Notes: a model not told the origin generated them from the sequence alone. A stretch of 64,000 nt of DNA from UBA721 sp002705165 (GCA_045565995.1 JBJLEF010000004.1:539538-603537); one strand, 5' to 3'; shown: positions 45,826 to 55,235, numbered from the stretch's first letter. Made by a program: numbers and translations.

Positions 45826-47096
45826 TAAATCGTCTCCAGGCCGGTTAACGTTGCCGTGCTGGTGCCGAACTGATCAACCTGGAGACCGAAATTCTGAAGC
45901 ATCGACAGAAGAAGATTGCAGGCCGGAACACGTTGACTCTTTTGCGCGGGAGAAGATTGGTGCTCACCATGTTTAAATCCTCCACCTACGAGGAACATTG
46001 GCAGGTTCTTATTAGAATGATGCCCCGTCGACATTCCACAACCAAACAGCACCATCGTGTGATCCAATAGATTACCGCCATTGATCATATCGTCTGTACT
46101 TTTTAGTTTATCCAGGAACCGAGCAATCTGTTCCATCTGGAATTTCTCGATGGCCACTAATCCTGCCACGAGTTCACGTCTTTCGCCATGATGGGAGTAA
46201 GCATGGTAACTGAGCGGCAACCCATGGTCATTGTTGACCATACCAAGTCCCGTCGTGATGATACGAGTGGAATCGGTTTGTAACGCCAAGGCCAGCAAAT
46301 CCAAATGAATCTCATATTCATCGGTGGCATTCACCATGTTGGTGGGAGGTACACCCAGCGTTGTTTTGGGTTTCTCCTCGTCTAGCCACTGCTTTTCTTG
46401 CGAAAATTGTTTTTCAAGCCCCCGCACAGAAGTCAGGTACTCATCCAGTTTCTTCCGGTCATTTTTCCCTAACTTTCTATGAACCGACATGGCTTGATCC
46501 AGAATCACATCAAGGATGCTGGCTTCCTCTCGATACCGCTGGGCCTGTTCTCGCTTACCTTTTTGTGACAAGTCCAGGAAGAGCTTATCGTAGAGATGTT
46601 TTGCATTAATCGCATTCAAATTAACACCATGCCGAGTCCAACTCAGGTTGTTTTTACCCCGCACATTGGTTTGCAGCGAAGGGAAACGTGTCGTGGCCTT
46701 AAGCCATTCCGATGCCAATTGATCGGCACTGATATTACCATTGGGGAAATGGCTGGCATTTTGTCTCTCTATCCCATTGAGAAGTGTCGTCGATCCACTG
46801 TGCCCGAGGTTCAACCCGTGATCCAGATTGGAAAAGACAGTCATTTGTTTGCGGTGCCTTTCCAGTGGTTTCAATAGCCGGGGCATCTTGTAACCACTGC
46901 CTGTCTCTTGGGGAAAAAAGTCGGGGGGATACATACCAAAAGCATTGGTGAAGATCACCATGCGTTTCGCAGGGCCCGCGAGTCCAGAAGCAAAGGCATT
47001 GGAATACGGGCACATGGCTTCAAGCATCGGTAAAGCCAATGACACGCCAGCACCCTGTAGGAACGTTCTTCTGTTAAGTGGCATGCGGCGCGACAT
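45825..47096 (-). CDS. DUF1552 family exported protein
   Basis: 423 residues from ATG 47096. Twin-arginine-like signal RRMPLNRRTFLQGAGVSLAL, then the DUF1552 signatures MVIFTNAFGMYPPDFFP, SGSTTLLNGIERQNASHFPN, SADQLASEWL and the C-terminal NLLLSMLQNFGLQVDQFGTS. Members occur strictly with DUF1592 proteins, as here, and are thought to be exported in folded form via Tat, which would fit a metal- or cofactor-containing enzyme. A relic of a second DUF1552 gene lies at 55537. Confidence 0.9.
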   Translation of the reverse strand: MSRRMPLNRRTFLQGAGVSLALPMLEAMCPYSNAFASGLAGPAKRMVIFTNAFGMYPPDFFPQETGSGYKMPRLLKPLERHRKQMTVFSNLDHGLNLGHSGSTTLLNGIERQNASHFPNGNISADQLASEWLKATTRFPSLQTNVRGKNNLSWTRHGVNLNAINAKHLYDKLFLDLSQKGKREQAQRYREEASILDVILDQAMSVHRKLGKNDRKKLDEYLTSVRGLEKQFSQEKQWLDEEKPKTTLGVPPTNMVNATDEYEIHLDLLALALQTDSTRIITTGLGMVNNDHGLPLSYHAYSHHGERRELVAGLVAIEKFQMEQIARFLDKLKSTDDMINGGNLLDHTMVLFGCGMSTGHHSNKNLPMFLVGGGFKHGEHQSSPAQKSQRVPACNLLLSMLQNFGLQVDQFGTSTATLTGLETI

Positions 47097-47233
47097 AAGT
47101 CACTCTCCCTGTGATAATCCAAATCATCAGCTGTCGTTCATCCGGACATCATTTTTCTCTTCCAACGTCCGTAATATTTCAATAGTAACAGCTGCAACGG
47201 ACGCACAACAGATCAGCGAGTTCAGGTGACGCT

Positions 47234-47276
47234 CTACTGATGCATGCGGTTACAGAAAACAGCCACCCAGCTAACT
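47234..47276. repeat. intergenic repeat, copy 1
   Basis: About 43 bases starting CTACTGATGCATGCGGTTAC. The first 16 bases match the segment at 59538 except one, then GAAAACAG and, later, CTAACT are shared. It lies ~100 bases upstream of the small lipoprotein gene. It could be a shared regulatory region or a dispersed repeat. Confidence 0.4.
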
Positions 47277-47372
47277 GAGAGAAATTAGCGCCCCTTTCAT
47301 TTTTGTTTTGCATCCTTCCTAGTAAGAGAACCGAGATGTTCTTTTCCAGTCGAACAGAGGGGCAACTTAATA

Positions 47373-47495
47373 ATGAAACGGCTATTTATTGTCATGCTAA
47401 TGCTGCCAGCCATCGGCTGCGGCACCCCTGACGACACTCAAACCATTCCAAATCATATGCCAACTGCGGAAACCACCCTGCCGGTAAAAAAGTAG
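47373..47495 (+). CDS. very small lipoprotein, 40 aa
   Basis: ATG 47373 is preceded by GAGGGG at a good distance. The product starts MKRLFIVMLMLPAIGC, a compact lipoprotein signal with lipobox Ala-Ile-Gly-Cys, followed by only 24 residues (GTPDDTQTIPNHM ... TTLPVKK) and a TAG at 47493-47495. Such tiny lipoproteins accompany many planctomycete operons and are usually not annotated. It lies 67 bp upstream of the isomerase-like gene on the same strand and may be cotranscribed with it. Confidence 0.6.
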   Translation: MKRLFIVMLMLPAIGCGTPDDTQTIPNHMPTAETTLPVKK

Positions 47496-47562
47496 TAAGC
47501 TGAACTGATCAATGTGATCTTTTGCCAGTCTACTCGAGAAATCACTTACAAGGACTATCATT

Positions 47563-48495
47563 ATGAGACGACGAGAATTCCTAACCTCAAGCACCGCAAT
47601 GGCCACTATCGCCGGCGTTGCAACCTTGACTAATCCCAGCGTTGACGCCAGCAGCAAAGCCGAACCAAAAACATTCAAATTAAATTATGCCCCCCACTTC
47701 AACATGTTTCGCAATTCAGCCGGAGAGGATCTCATCGACCAGCTAAAGTTTGCTGCAGACCATGGTTTCACAGCATGGGAAGACAACGGCATGAAAAGCC
47801 GGCCTGTGGATCTTCAGGAGAAGATCGCAAAAACAATGGAGAACCTGGGAATGCAAATGGGGGTTTTCGTCGCGCATGGGTCGATTGGAAAATTAACCTT
47901 TGCCCGCAAGGATGAAGCCGTTTGGGACTCCGTTTTAAAAGACCTTCAGGACTCCATTGAAGTGGCAAAAAGAGTTAATGCCAAATGGGTAACGGTCGTC
48001 CCCGGAAATGTCGACGAAACAAGTCGGGATCGGCTGGCCATGGGCTATCAGACCGCGAATGTAATCGAACTTCTGCGACGTTGTGCCGATCTGCTCGAAC
48101 CCCATAATTTGGTGATGGTACTTGAGCCGCTGAATTGGTTCGTCAACCATGGCGGTACTTTTTTAAAGGGCTCCCCTCAGGCATATGCTTTATGTAAAGC
48201 CGTTGACAGCCCGTCCTGCAAAATCCTTTTTGACATCTACCATCAGCAAATCACAGAAGGGAACCTGATTTCCAATATCGATAAATGCTGGGATGAGATC
48301 GGCTACTTTCAATGTGGTGACAATCCAGGCCGTAAAGAACCCGGCACTGGCGAAATCAACTATCAAAACGTTTTCAAGTTCATCCACTCACATGAGTTTG
48401 ATGGTGTCCTGGGGATGGAACACGGAAACTCGCAAAAAGGCGTAGAGGGAGAGCAAGCTGTAATTGATGCCTACATCAAAGCCGATGATTTCTAG
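47563..48495 (+). CDS. hydroxypyruvate isomerase-like TIM-barrel protein with Tat signal
   Basis: 310 residues from ATG 47563. RRREFLTSSTAMATIAGVAT is a twin-arginine signal. The rest is an AP-endonuclease-2/xylose-isomerase-like TIM barrel: LNYAPHFNMFRNSAGEDLID, ADHGFTAWEDNGM, VLEPLNWFVNHGGTFL, CKILFDIYHQQITEGNLI (metal-ligand Asp/His) and VLGMEHGNSQKG (terminal Glu). These correspond to the Hyi-type active site, so sugar or hydroxy-acid isomerisation in the periplasm is likely. It belongs functionally with the nearby Gfo/Idh/ThuA group. Confidence 0.87.
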   Translation: MRRREFLTSSTAMATIAGVATLTNPSVDASSKAEPKTFKLNYAPHFNMFRNSAGEDLIDQLKFAADHGFTAWEDNGMKSRPVDLQEKIAKTMENLGMQMGVFVAHGSIGKLTFARKDEAVWDSVLKDLQDSIEVAKRVNAKWVTVVPGNVDETSRDRLAMGYQTANVIELLRRCADLLEPHNLVMVLEPLNWFVNHGGTFLKGSPQAYALCKAVDSPSCKILFDIYHQQITEGNLISNIDKCWDEIGYFQCGDNPGRKEPGTGEINYQNVFKFIHSHEFDGVLGMEHGNSQKGVEGEQAVIDAYIKADDF

Positions 48496-48607
48496 TCGCT
48501 AATTGTTCATATACGTAACGGCCAGTTCGATTACGACCCGTTTGCTGGAGCGTTCGGATAGAATGTGCGGTGGAAGATAAAGAGTACTCTCTTCATCGCA
48601 CCAAACG

Positions 48608-49201
48608 TTACAGCTGCTTCGACAACTGAATCCGAATCAGGATTTCATTGCGTCGAAGTGGAGCGGGGGTCCATGGAGGATCATATCCGGCAAACTCGGG
48701 TTCAGCGATGATCTCGTAATTGTTAGCCAGAATCCACTCTTTAAGAATCGCAGTTTGCTTGGCGATTAGCTCTTGTTCATCTCGGCCGGAAAAGCGTATG
48801 ACTGCAAATAACCCTTCAGGCCTCTTGTTAAGCATGAGCCGCTTGCTCTCGGGCTGAGGAATGTTCGTTCCAGCCACTTCTTCAGGGAGCACAAAACTCA
48901 TGGCACCTTGCTCGCGTGACGAACCGGGTTGCATAAACACGGGCGTCGTCATCGCTATTTTCTGACTACTTTTATTGCCACCGCTAATGTATTGAAACAA
49001 TCGGCCGAAACTTCCATTACTACCCTGACGAGACTGGTAGTCCGTAGTCACCAACATAAGTTCGGGATAAGCTCGTACCTCAATGTTCTCCTCTATTCGC
49101 ACGACCGAATACTTAGCCGACTCGTAGGCATTCCTGGATGTCAATTTACAACCCGTGTAAACAAGAACTAACAAAACAGCGGCGAGCACCATATAGACCA
49201 T
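48608..49201 (-). CDS. SOUL-family haem-binding lipoprotein
   Basis: About 197 residues; ATG 49201, six bases after AGGG, gives MVYMVLAAVLLVLVYTGC, a lipoprotein signal; GTG 49216 is a longer alternative. SOUL/HEBP signatures: YSVVRIEENIEVRAYPELML, KIAMTTPVFMQ and FVLPEEVAGTNIPQPESKRL, with VIRFSGRDEQELIAKQ. Relatives bind haem or porphyrin. Membrane-anchored, facing the periplasm. It might protect or deliver haem for the numerous c-type cytochromes encoded in this region; that is inference. Confidence 0.87.
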   Translation of the reverse strand: MVYMVLAAVLLVLVYTGCKLTSRNAYESAKYSVVRIEENIEVRAYPELMLVTTDYQSRQGSNGSFGRLFQYISGGNKSSQKIAMTTPVFMQPGSSREQGAMSFVLPEEVAGTNIPQPESKRLMLNKRPEGLFAVIRFSGRDEQELIAKQTAILKEWILANNYEIIAEPEFAGYDPPWTPAPLRRNEILIRIQLSKQL

Positions 49202-49711
49202 ATTTTTCCCTGCCACAATTCACTCTCTTATATCAGTGATTTTCTTTGAAGCTGCTATTCTTAGCACTTGTAGCGTAAACAGCTTCCCGCCAATACCGTC
49301 CAACTCACTCCCGGCAACGAGGAATCTGCGCCCCACACTAGAATTACCATTTAACCGGTAAAAATCGCAATATTTGTTCATTCCCGAACAGCCACCAACA
49401 ATCTCCCGCAAGATAATAGGGCTGGAACTGAATTCCGGCAACCGGTAATTCGACGCAAAGTTCCATGAGGAAGTTGTCGTTGAACAGGTCAAACCGCTTC
49501 AGCCACTGTTCAGCGAGACGCTAAAGCAGGCTATTATCGCGGAATTGGTGGCGAGCCTGGTGGATGGTTAGTTTTTGTATTTTCAAGTGAAAAAGCGCCC
49601 CCTGAGCGTCTTTCTTGCATCTATTCAACTATTGGCTCGCAAACTACGTTATTTTTTAATAGGCGAGTATGAAATAACTGACGACTCATACTGTAACTCT
49701 CGCGGCCGGTT
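49202..49711. other. intergenic with a relic also found near 55.5 kb
   Basis: On the minus strand 49353-49545 reads, without stops, AEQWLKRFDLFNDNFLMELC, VELPVAGIQFQPYYLAGDCW, LFGNEQILRFLPVKW and then TAG/TAA-type stop; it is protein-like but has no start codon. Part of it (49441-49493) matches 55496-55546 in DNA. A different frame (minus, 49220-49492) is open too but less convincing. I treat the stretch as a relic or dispersed element; family not recognised. Confidence 0.35.
49441..49493. repeat. dispersed element, copy 1 (second at 55496-55546)
   Basis: Shares with 55496-55546 AATTCGACG at its left end and TGTCGTTGAACAG followed by TCAAA at its right end, in the same orientation, about three quarters of positions by eye. 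Both copies lie in non-coding sequence close to gene relics, which suggests common descent from a mobile or duplicated gene. Confidence 0.4.
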
Positions 49712-49722
49712 GCGGTAACATA
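49712..49722 (+). promoter_or_regulatory. TGCGGTAACAT promoter-like motif
   Basis: Ends 46 bases before the kinase start at 49768. Same pattern (TGCGGTAnnAT) as at 59605, 61055 and, with one change, 56902. Proposed -10 element. Confidence 0.5.
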
Positions 49723-49767
49723 GATTATCATTACGTGAAAGAACACTTCCTGCGCAGTATAGAACGA

Positions 49768-52755
49768 ATGCAAATCGACTCGGGTACAAAACTAGGACGC
49801 TACGAAATTCTTTCCGAGATCGGTGCGGGAGGTATGGGATTGGTCTACAAGGCCAAGGATACGACACTTGACCGCACGGTTGCGATCAAGGTCCTCAAAC
49901 CAGAACTCGTATCTAATGCCCAAGGATTCGAGCGATTTCGACGGGAAGCAAAAGCAATTGCAGGGCTATCACACCCGAACATCATTTCCCTTTTTGATTT
50001 CGGCGTCGAAAACAACATTCACTTCGCGGTCATGGAATTCGTCGATGGTCAGCCTCTCGAAGAATGCATGGATAAAATTGATCGAGAAGATGTGCCCGCA
50101 CTAGCTCGATCTATAGCCCAAGGCCTAAGAGCCGCACACGAGGGGGGAATTATCCATCGAGATATTAAACCTAGCAACATTATGTTGGCTCCTAGCGGCG
50201 TACCAAAAATTCTCGACTTCGGACTAGCATCCGTAATTGATACGCGTCACTTCAATGATGAAACCCTAGCGCCTAGTGATCTTAAAACTCAGGAGGGGAC
50301 CATCATGGGTACCGTGGGATACATGTCCCCGGAACAGGTTCGCGGGCAAAAAGCAGATGAACGAAGCGATATTTTTTCTTTCGGAGTCGTCCTTTACGAA
50401 ATGCTCAAGCAAAAACGAGCTTTTCATCGTGACAGTGCCGTTGAAACCATGAGCGCGATTCTGACGGACCCGGTACCGGATCCTGCTGACCTACACTCAA
50501 AGAATGATTCACTATTCAATGTGGTGGCAGGATGTTTAGAAAAAGAAGCAGACGCCCGTTATCAATCAATGGCTGACGTTCTTAATGCTTTGGAAACAAC
50601 CAATCATCCCACGTCTATTGCATCAACAAGATCTAAACCAAATCGCACATTAATACTGAGCATCCCTTTGCTAGTCGTGGTTGGCATCTTATTGTTCTTC
50701 ATTACCGGCAAGAGAGACGGGGACATTGAAAATAATACCGACCAAAGTAACACGCTAACCTTTAACTCCGATAACAAAATTACCCGTGATATTGCCGTCA
50801 ATCAACTTCTTCCCGAAATGTTGGACAATATTGAAAAGGGGGATATTAAAGGTGGCTTCAAACTGGCTGGTCAAATCGCTCCGTTCATGAAGGGCAATAA
50901 GCTATTTGAGCAGGCCAATACTCGGGTATCTATGATGTACAACATCAATAGCATTCCAGATGGAGCGAATGTCCTCATAGGCGAATATGGTACTCATCCC
51001 AGTACATTTAAGTCCGTAGGTAAAACACCTATCGCGGATCTACGGTTATCCCGAGACCCCAAAGTCATCATCCTCGAAAAAGATGGCTACCGGTCGGAGG
51101 TGATGACGGCGGAACATACATTCTTCACGACAACGTTCGATCAGACGGTGACACTCATTAATGAAAGCGATATTCCACTGGGCATGGTCCGCGTCTTTAA
51201 AGGAGCCGCATTGCCGCTAGAAGGAATGCGATTTGATCGTGATTTAGATCAAGGAATGGGCGTCGAGGTTAATGAATTCTACATGGACCAAAACGAGGTA
51301 ACCAACAGCGATTTCAAGCTATTTGTCGATGAAGGGGGTTATACCAGACCGGAGTTTTGGACTGATGAGATCATTTCCGAAGGGAAGTTACTTTCATTCG
51401 AAGAGTCACGGGAGCTATTCCAGGATACGACAGGACGGCTAGGCCCGGCTTTTTGGCGAGTAGGCCAACCCTTGTCCGGCCAAGGAGACTTTCCTGTTCA
51501 GGGCGTCAGTTGGTACGAAGCACGAGCTTATGCAAATTGGGCCGATAAGCACCTGCCAACCCTCTACCATTTCTCAGCAGCAGCAGCACTCGGGTTTAGT
51601 GCCGAAGGTGTTAAAGAACTCGTTCGAAACAGCAACGTAAATTCAGGAACATATGAAAAGGTTGGTTCAAATTATGGAATTTCACACAACGGGGTAAACG
51701 ACCTCTGTGGTAACGTCTCCGAATGGCTCCTCAACCACTCGGGAAATCTTAAGTTATCATCCGGGGGCTCGGCAGAGGATCCGGCCTATTTCTTCGGTCT
51801 TGCAAATCCTGTCGATCCCTTGGAAAGGTCGACACGTCGTGGATTTCGCTGCGTTAAATACTTGGCGCCAGTTACTCAGGAGCAAGCTCAGGAAGTAGTC
51901 CTTGCCGTGCGCGACTACACGAATGCGAAACCGGTATCGGAAGAGGTCTTCGAAGTCTATAAAAACCAGTTTCGTTATGACGAGGTCCCGCTAAATCCCA
52001 TCTTAATCACGACAGATTCGGAATCGTCTGATCATTACATCAAAGAGATTTGGGAAATCGATGCTGTTTACGGGGATGAGCGTATTATCATTTACATACA
52101 TCTACCCAAGAATACCTCCCCCCCCTTTCAATCGATCGTCTATTTCCACCATGCCGGATCGATCCAATCGATTCCGATTGCAGATAGCGAACTTGGTGCT
52201 GATCGAAATGCTTTTGTAACCCAAAGCGGTCGCGCCTTCGTGCAACCCGTACTCAAAGGAATGTACGAGCGGCGTTCGGGCCTAAAGACCTGGTCTGCTA
52301 ATGACAGCCAGGAATACGCAGAGTTCGTCCAGATGTGGGTCAAAGACTATCGACGCACGTTAGATTACCTGCTTTCCCGCAATGATTTCGCCAAAGACAA
52401 AATTTGTTATTTTGGTGACAGTTGGGGAAGTTTCAACTGGTTGATCATCGGCGCAGTAGAACCGCGAATAGCGGCCAGCATATCCGTGGTTGGAGGACTT
52501 TCGATGACACCAGCGCGTCCGGAAGTAGATCAGATAAATTATGTAACCCGAGTCACCCAACCTACGCTCTACTTAGCCGGTACTTACGACCCCATTTTCC
52601 CACTCTCACGATCTGTTCAGCCTGCCTTCAATCTTTTAGGAACACCCGAAGATCAAAAACAACTAATTATCTACGAAGTTGGCCACATGGTTCCGGAAAA
52701 CAACTTCATTGAAGAGGCTCTCGATTTTTTAGACGAGCAATTCGGAACGCCTTAA
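49768..52755 (+). CDS. Ser/Thr kinase - SUMF1-like - alpha/beta hydrolase fusion, membrane-spanning
   Basis: 995 residues from ATG 49768 (GTG 49735 adds only 11 residues and sits too close to the proposed promoter). Kinase ~10-275: GAGGMGLVYKAK, Lys41, HRDIKPSN (130-137), DFG (150-152), GTVGYMSPEQ. One membrane helix (~294-313). Outside: a PEGA-like beta region (~385-460), then a formylglycine-generating-enzyme (SUMF1)-type fold (~475-700; EVTNSDFKLFVDEGG, VQGVSWYEARAYANW, NDLCGNVSEWL, RRGFRC). The FGE active-site cysteine pair is not apparent. Last, a hydrolase with GDSWG (Ser885), Asp941 and His973 as triad. The kinase is cytoplasmic, the rest periplasmic. Confidence 0.85.
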   Translation: MQIDSGTKLGRYEILSEIGAGGMGLVYKAKDTTLDRTVAIKVLKPELVSNAQGFERFRREAKAIAGLSHPNIISLFDFGVENNIHFAVMEFVDGQPLEECMDKIDREDVPALARSIAQGLRAAHEGGIIHRDIKPSNIMLAPSGVPKILDFGLASVIDTRHFNDETLAPSDLKTQEGTIMGTVGYMSPEQVRGQKADERSDIFSFGVVLYEMLKQKRAFHRDSAVETMSAILTDPVPDPADLHSKNDSLFNVVAGCLEKEADARYQSMADVLNALETTNHPTSIASTRSKPNRTLILSIPLLVVVGILLFFITGKRDGDIENNTDQSNTLTFNSDNKITRDIAVNQLLPEMLDNIEKGDIKGGFKLAGQIAPFMKGNKLFEQANTRVSMMYNINSIPDGANVLIGEYGTHPSTFKSVGKTPIADLRLSRDPKVIILEKDGYRSEVMTAEHTFFTTTFDQTVTLINESDIPLGMVRVFKGAALPLEGMRFDRDLDQGMGVEVNEFYMDQNEVTNSDFKLFVDEGGYTRPEFWTDEIISEGKLLSFEESRELFQDTTGRLGPAFWRVGQPLSGQGDFPVQGVSWYEARAYANWADKHLPTLYHFSAAAALGFSAEGVKELVRNSNVNSGTYEKVGSNYGISHNGVNDLCGNVSEWLLNHSGNLKLSSGGSAEDPAYFFGLANPVDPLERSTRRGFRCVKYLAPVTQEQAQEVVLAVRDYTNAKPVSEEVFEVYKNQFRYDEVPLNPILITTDSESSDHYIKEIWEIDAVYGDERIIIYIHLPKNTSPPFQSIVYFHHAGSIQSIPIADSELGADRNAFVTQSGRAFVQPVLKGMYERRSGLKTWSANDSQEYAEFVQMWVKDYRRTLDYLLSRNDFAKDKICYFGDSWGSFNWLIIGAVEPRIAASISVVGGLSMTPARPEVDQINYVTRVTQPTLYLAGTYDPIFPLSRSVQPAFNLLGTPEDQKQLIIYEVGHMVPENNFIEEALDFLDEQFGTP

Positions 52756-52783
52756 TCACAAACTACTTCCTAATATCGGCAAG

Positions 52784-54202
52784 ATGCTCTTTAACTCAGT
52801 CATTTTCATTCTGTTCTTCCTTATTGTCGTTGCAGTCCACTATCTGCCGATCAACTGGAAACTAAAAAAACTGCATTTGCTGTTAGCAAGTTATTTCTTC
52901 TATGCAGCCTGGAACCCCCCCTTCGTGATCCTGCTTTGGATTTCGACTTGTGTCGATTGGTTTGCTGCACGCGGAATGAATCGAGTGCGCTCGAAACTTA
53001 AACGAAAGCTATTTCTGCTTATTAGCCTGACCGCTAACCTTGGCATGCTGAGTTGGTTTAAATATGGCACGTTGTTTATGGAAACGTTTGCCAGCCTTGT
53101 CGAACCTCTCGGCTGGGTTTGGGTCGCACCGGAATTTAATATCACATTGCCAGTAGGTATCTCGTTTTATACCTTTCAGACACTTTCTTATACGATTGAT
53201 ATCTTTCTGAAACGTAGTGAACCTGAAGAGTCGTTTTTGGATTTCGCCTTGTTTGTTACATTCTTCCCTCAGTTAGTCGCAGGACCCATCGTTAGGCCAA
53301 ACCAGCTAATCCCTCAATTCAAGTCACCAAAACGTGCTACCGCCAATCAGTTTTCATGGGGGGTCATGTTGTTTATTTGGGGGTTGTTCCAAAAATCGGT
53401 TTTGGCCGACACAATTCTTGGCCCCGTCGCTGGCCATGCATTTGGGTTAGCCGAAGAGATGTTAGTTTTTGACGCATGGCTGGCGACGTTTGCTTTCTCC
53501 GGACAGATCTTTTTCGACTTCGCAGGATACTCGCTTTGTGCCATTGGGATCGCTTATTGCCTCGGTTTTTCGCTGCCAGACAATTTCAAGTCCCCTTATG
53601 CGGCCATCGGGTTTTCCGATTTCTGGCGACGCTGGCATGTATCGTTATCCGAGTGGCTGAGAGACTATCTTTACATCCCATTGGGTGGTAATCGCAAAGG
53701 CAACAAAAGAACCAAAATCAATCTTATGCTTACGATGCTCTTGGGTGGGCTATGGCACGGTGCCGCGTGGCGATTCCTAATTTGGGGAGCCGTGCATGGA
53801 TTTTATTTGTTGCTTGAACGGACATTTTTCCAGCGATCGAAGAGTCATTCTGAGCTAGGTTTCCTGCCACGCCTTTTGGGAACGCTGATGACCTATCTCG
53901 CAATTTCTATTACATGGGTATTCTTTGCCACTCCAACATGGGAATCGTGTGGCATTGCTTTTCGCAGCCTTATCGGCTGGACGGATTCTCCGATACCCGT
54001 AATTAAGACGATTGAAATCACGATGATCCTTCCCGTCATTTTGGCAATGCTGATCGGACATTGGTACATGCGAGATCGAAAACTAGCAACGGTTGTGCAG
54101 CAACTACCGAACTGGATTTTGGGCATATTGCTTTTCACCATACTTACCGTTGTCGTTCTAACAGGAGGAAGTGATAGTGCATTCATCTACTTCCAGTTCT
54201 GA
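52784..54202 (+). CDS. MBOAT-family O-acyltransferase (AlgI-like)
   Basis: 472 residues from ATG 52784, 28 bp after the kinase. About ten to twelve membrane segments, beginning FNSVIFILFFLIVVAVHYLP. MBOAT signatures: LPVGISFYTFQTLSYTIDIF, FPQLVAGPIVRPNQLIPQF, FSDFWRRWHVSLSEWLRDYL and LLGGLWHGAAWRFLIWGAVH, the last with the catalytic His. AlgI-type proteins move acetyl groups across the membrane for O-acetylation of exopolysaccharide or cell-wall sugars. The SGNH protein encoded next is the expected periplasmic partner. Confidence 0.9.
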   Translation: MLFNSVIFILFFLIVVAVHYLPINWKLKKLHLLLASYFFYAAWNPPFVILLWISTCVDWFAARGMNRVRSKLKRKLFLLISLTANLGMLSWFKYGTLFMETFASLVEPLGWVWVAPEFNITLPVGISFYTFQTLSYTIDIFLKRSEPEESFLDFALFVTFFPQLVAGPIVRPNQLIPQFKSPKRATANQFSWGVMLFIWGLFQKSVLADTILGPVAGHAFGLAEEMLVFDAWLATFAFSGQIFFDFAGYSLCAIGIAYCLGFSLPDNFKSPYAAIGFSDFWRRWHVSLSEWLRDYLYIPLGGNRKGNKRTKINLMLTMLLGGLWHGAAWRFLIWGAVHGFYLLLERTFFQRSKSHSELGFLPRLLGTLMTYLAISITWVFFATPTWESCGIAFRSLIGWTDSPIPVIKTIEITMILPVILAMLIGHWYMRDRKLATVVQQLPNWILGILLFTILTVVVLTGGSDSAFIYFQF

Positions 54203-55235
54203 CCCTATCTTTTGTAGGCAATCGCCCGCTAAACCACTTGGGAGGATCCTCTTTTGTGCAATGGGCACACTACTTCTAACGTTAGCAGTCCTGGAAATCC
54301 ATGCGCGCAAGAATGGCATCCTTCCGACCCGTGACATGAACATGTCTTTTTGGCAAAACCATCGTTTCAAACTTGATAGCCAGCCTAGAGATACGACGGT
54401 GATATTTGGGGCATCGCGACTAACTTTTGGGCTGGATCATGACACCTGGGAACAAATGACGGGGGCGCGACCATACAACCTCGGACTACATGGCGCATCC
54501 TCCCTTCCAATGTTACACGACTACGCGACGAATACAGATATGAACGGGATCGTGATCTGTGCGATTTCAGGCGGATTTACTTTCGCCAATGAACAGATTC
54601 CTTTCTCGGACCGGATTGCCAAAGCCATTCGGGATATCAACAAAAACCGGTATTCCTTCGCATTGCGCAGTGAAGATTTTACCGGGCGAGCATTGCAAGC
54701 TAGATTTGCTGTTCTCAACCCCTATCTTTATTCACCCACAGAATTCTTGAGAGAACATTTGCGGTTTCCTACCCGAACAAATGAGCGGGCTTGGTTTCAT
54801 ATTCCTTTTACCGTGCATCATACCGAAGAAAATCAAGATATTTATATCAACGATCTGACAGATCCTTATTATCTGGACCAATGGGATACCATGCATCAAA
54901 CCGTCCTTACCTACATGGAACGTTTTGAACCGCGAGATCTAAATGATGCGATAGAACAAGTAATAGAAGATGTAAATGCGATTGAGAGTCGTGGGGGCGA
55001 AGTCATTTTTGTGCGTTGTCCCGTAACTCGATTCTTCAGACAATGGGAGGCCGAACATTTCCCCAGGGAAGAGTATTGGGATCCAATCATTAGTCGCACA
55101 GGATGCCGGGGATTTCATTACCTTGACAATGAAGTCACTAAATCACTCCAGCCGCCTGATGGTTCACACTTAATGCCGGACGAAGCGAAACTATTTACGC
55201 GGGAACTAGCCAGATTTGTTCGAACGGTAGATTAA
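54177..55235 (+). CDS. SGNH-hydrolase-like protein, probable acetyltransfer partner of MBOAT
   Basis: 352 residues. I choose GTG 54177, eight bases after AGGAGG; GTG 54171 lies too close to it. The gene overlaps the MBOAT end by 26 bases. One N-terminal membrane segment, ILFCAMGTLLLTLAVLEIHA, then an SGNH-type domain: block I VIFGASRLTFGLD, block with NLGLHGASSLPML, and the C-terminal catalytic Asp-His pair in PPDGSHLMPDEAKLF. The layout matches AlgJ/AlgX or DltD-like partners, which receive acetyl from MBOAT and place it on a glycan. Confidence 0.83.
   Translation: MHSSTSSSDPIFCRQSPAKPLGRILFCAMGTLLLTLAVLEIHARKNGILPTRDMNMSFWQNHRFKLDSQPRDTTVIFGASRLTFGLDHDTWEQMTGARPYNLGLHGASSLPMLHDYATNTDMNGIVICAISGGFTFANEQIPFSDRIAKAIRDINKNRYSFALRSEDFTGRALQARFAVLNPYLYSPTEFLREHLRFPTRTNERAWFHIPFTVHHTEENQDIYINDLTDPYYLDQWDTMHQTVLTYMERFEPRDLNDAIEQVIEDVNAIESRGGEVIFVRCPVTRFFRQWEAEHFPREEYWDPIISRTGCRGFHYLDNEVTKSLQPPDGSHLMPDEAKLFTRELARFVRTVD

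Noticed and set aside
49220..49492. 90-codon minus-strand frame as a SOUL-operon gene
   Set aside because: An alternative overlapping frame on the same strand reads more like protein, and neither has a start signal; treated as a relic.
49768..52755. Functional formylglycine-generating enzyme in the kinase fusion, serving the sulfatase at 61159
   Set aside because: The SUMF1 fold is recognisable, but I cannot find the catalytic cysteines, and such domains are often non-catalytic in kinase fusions.
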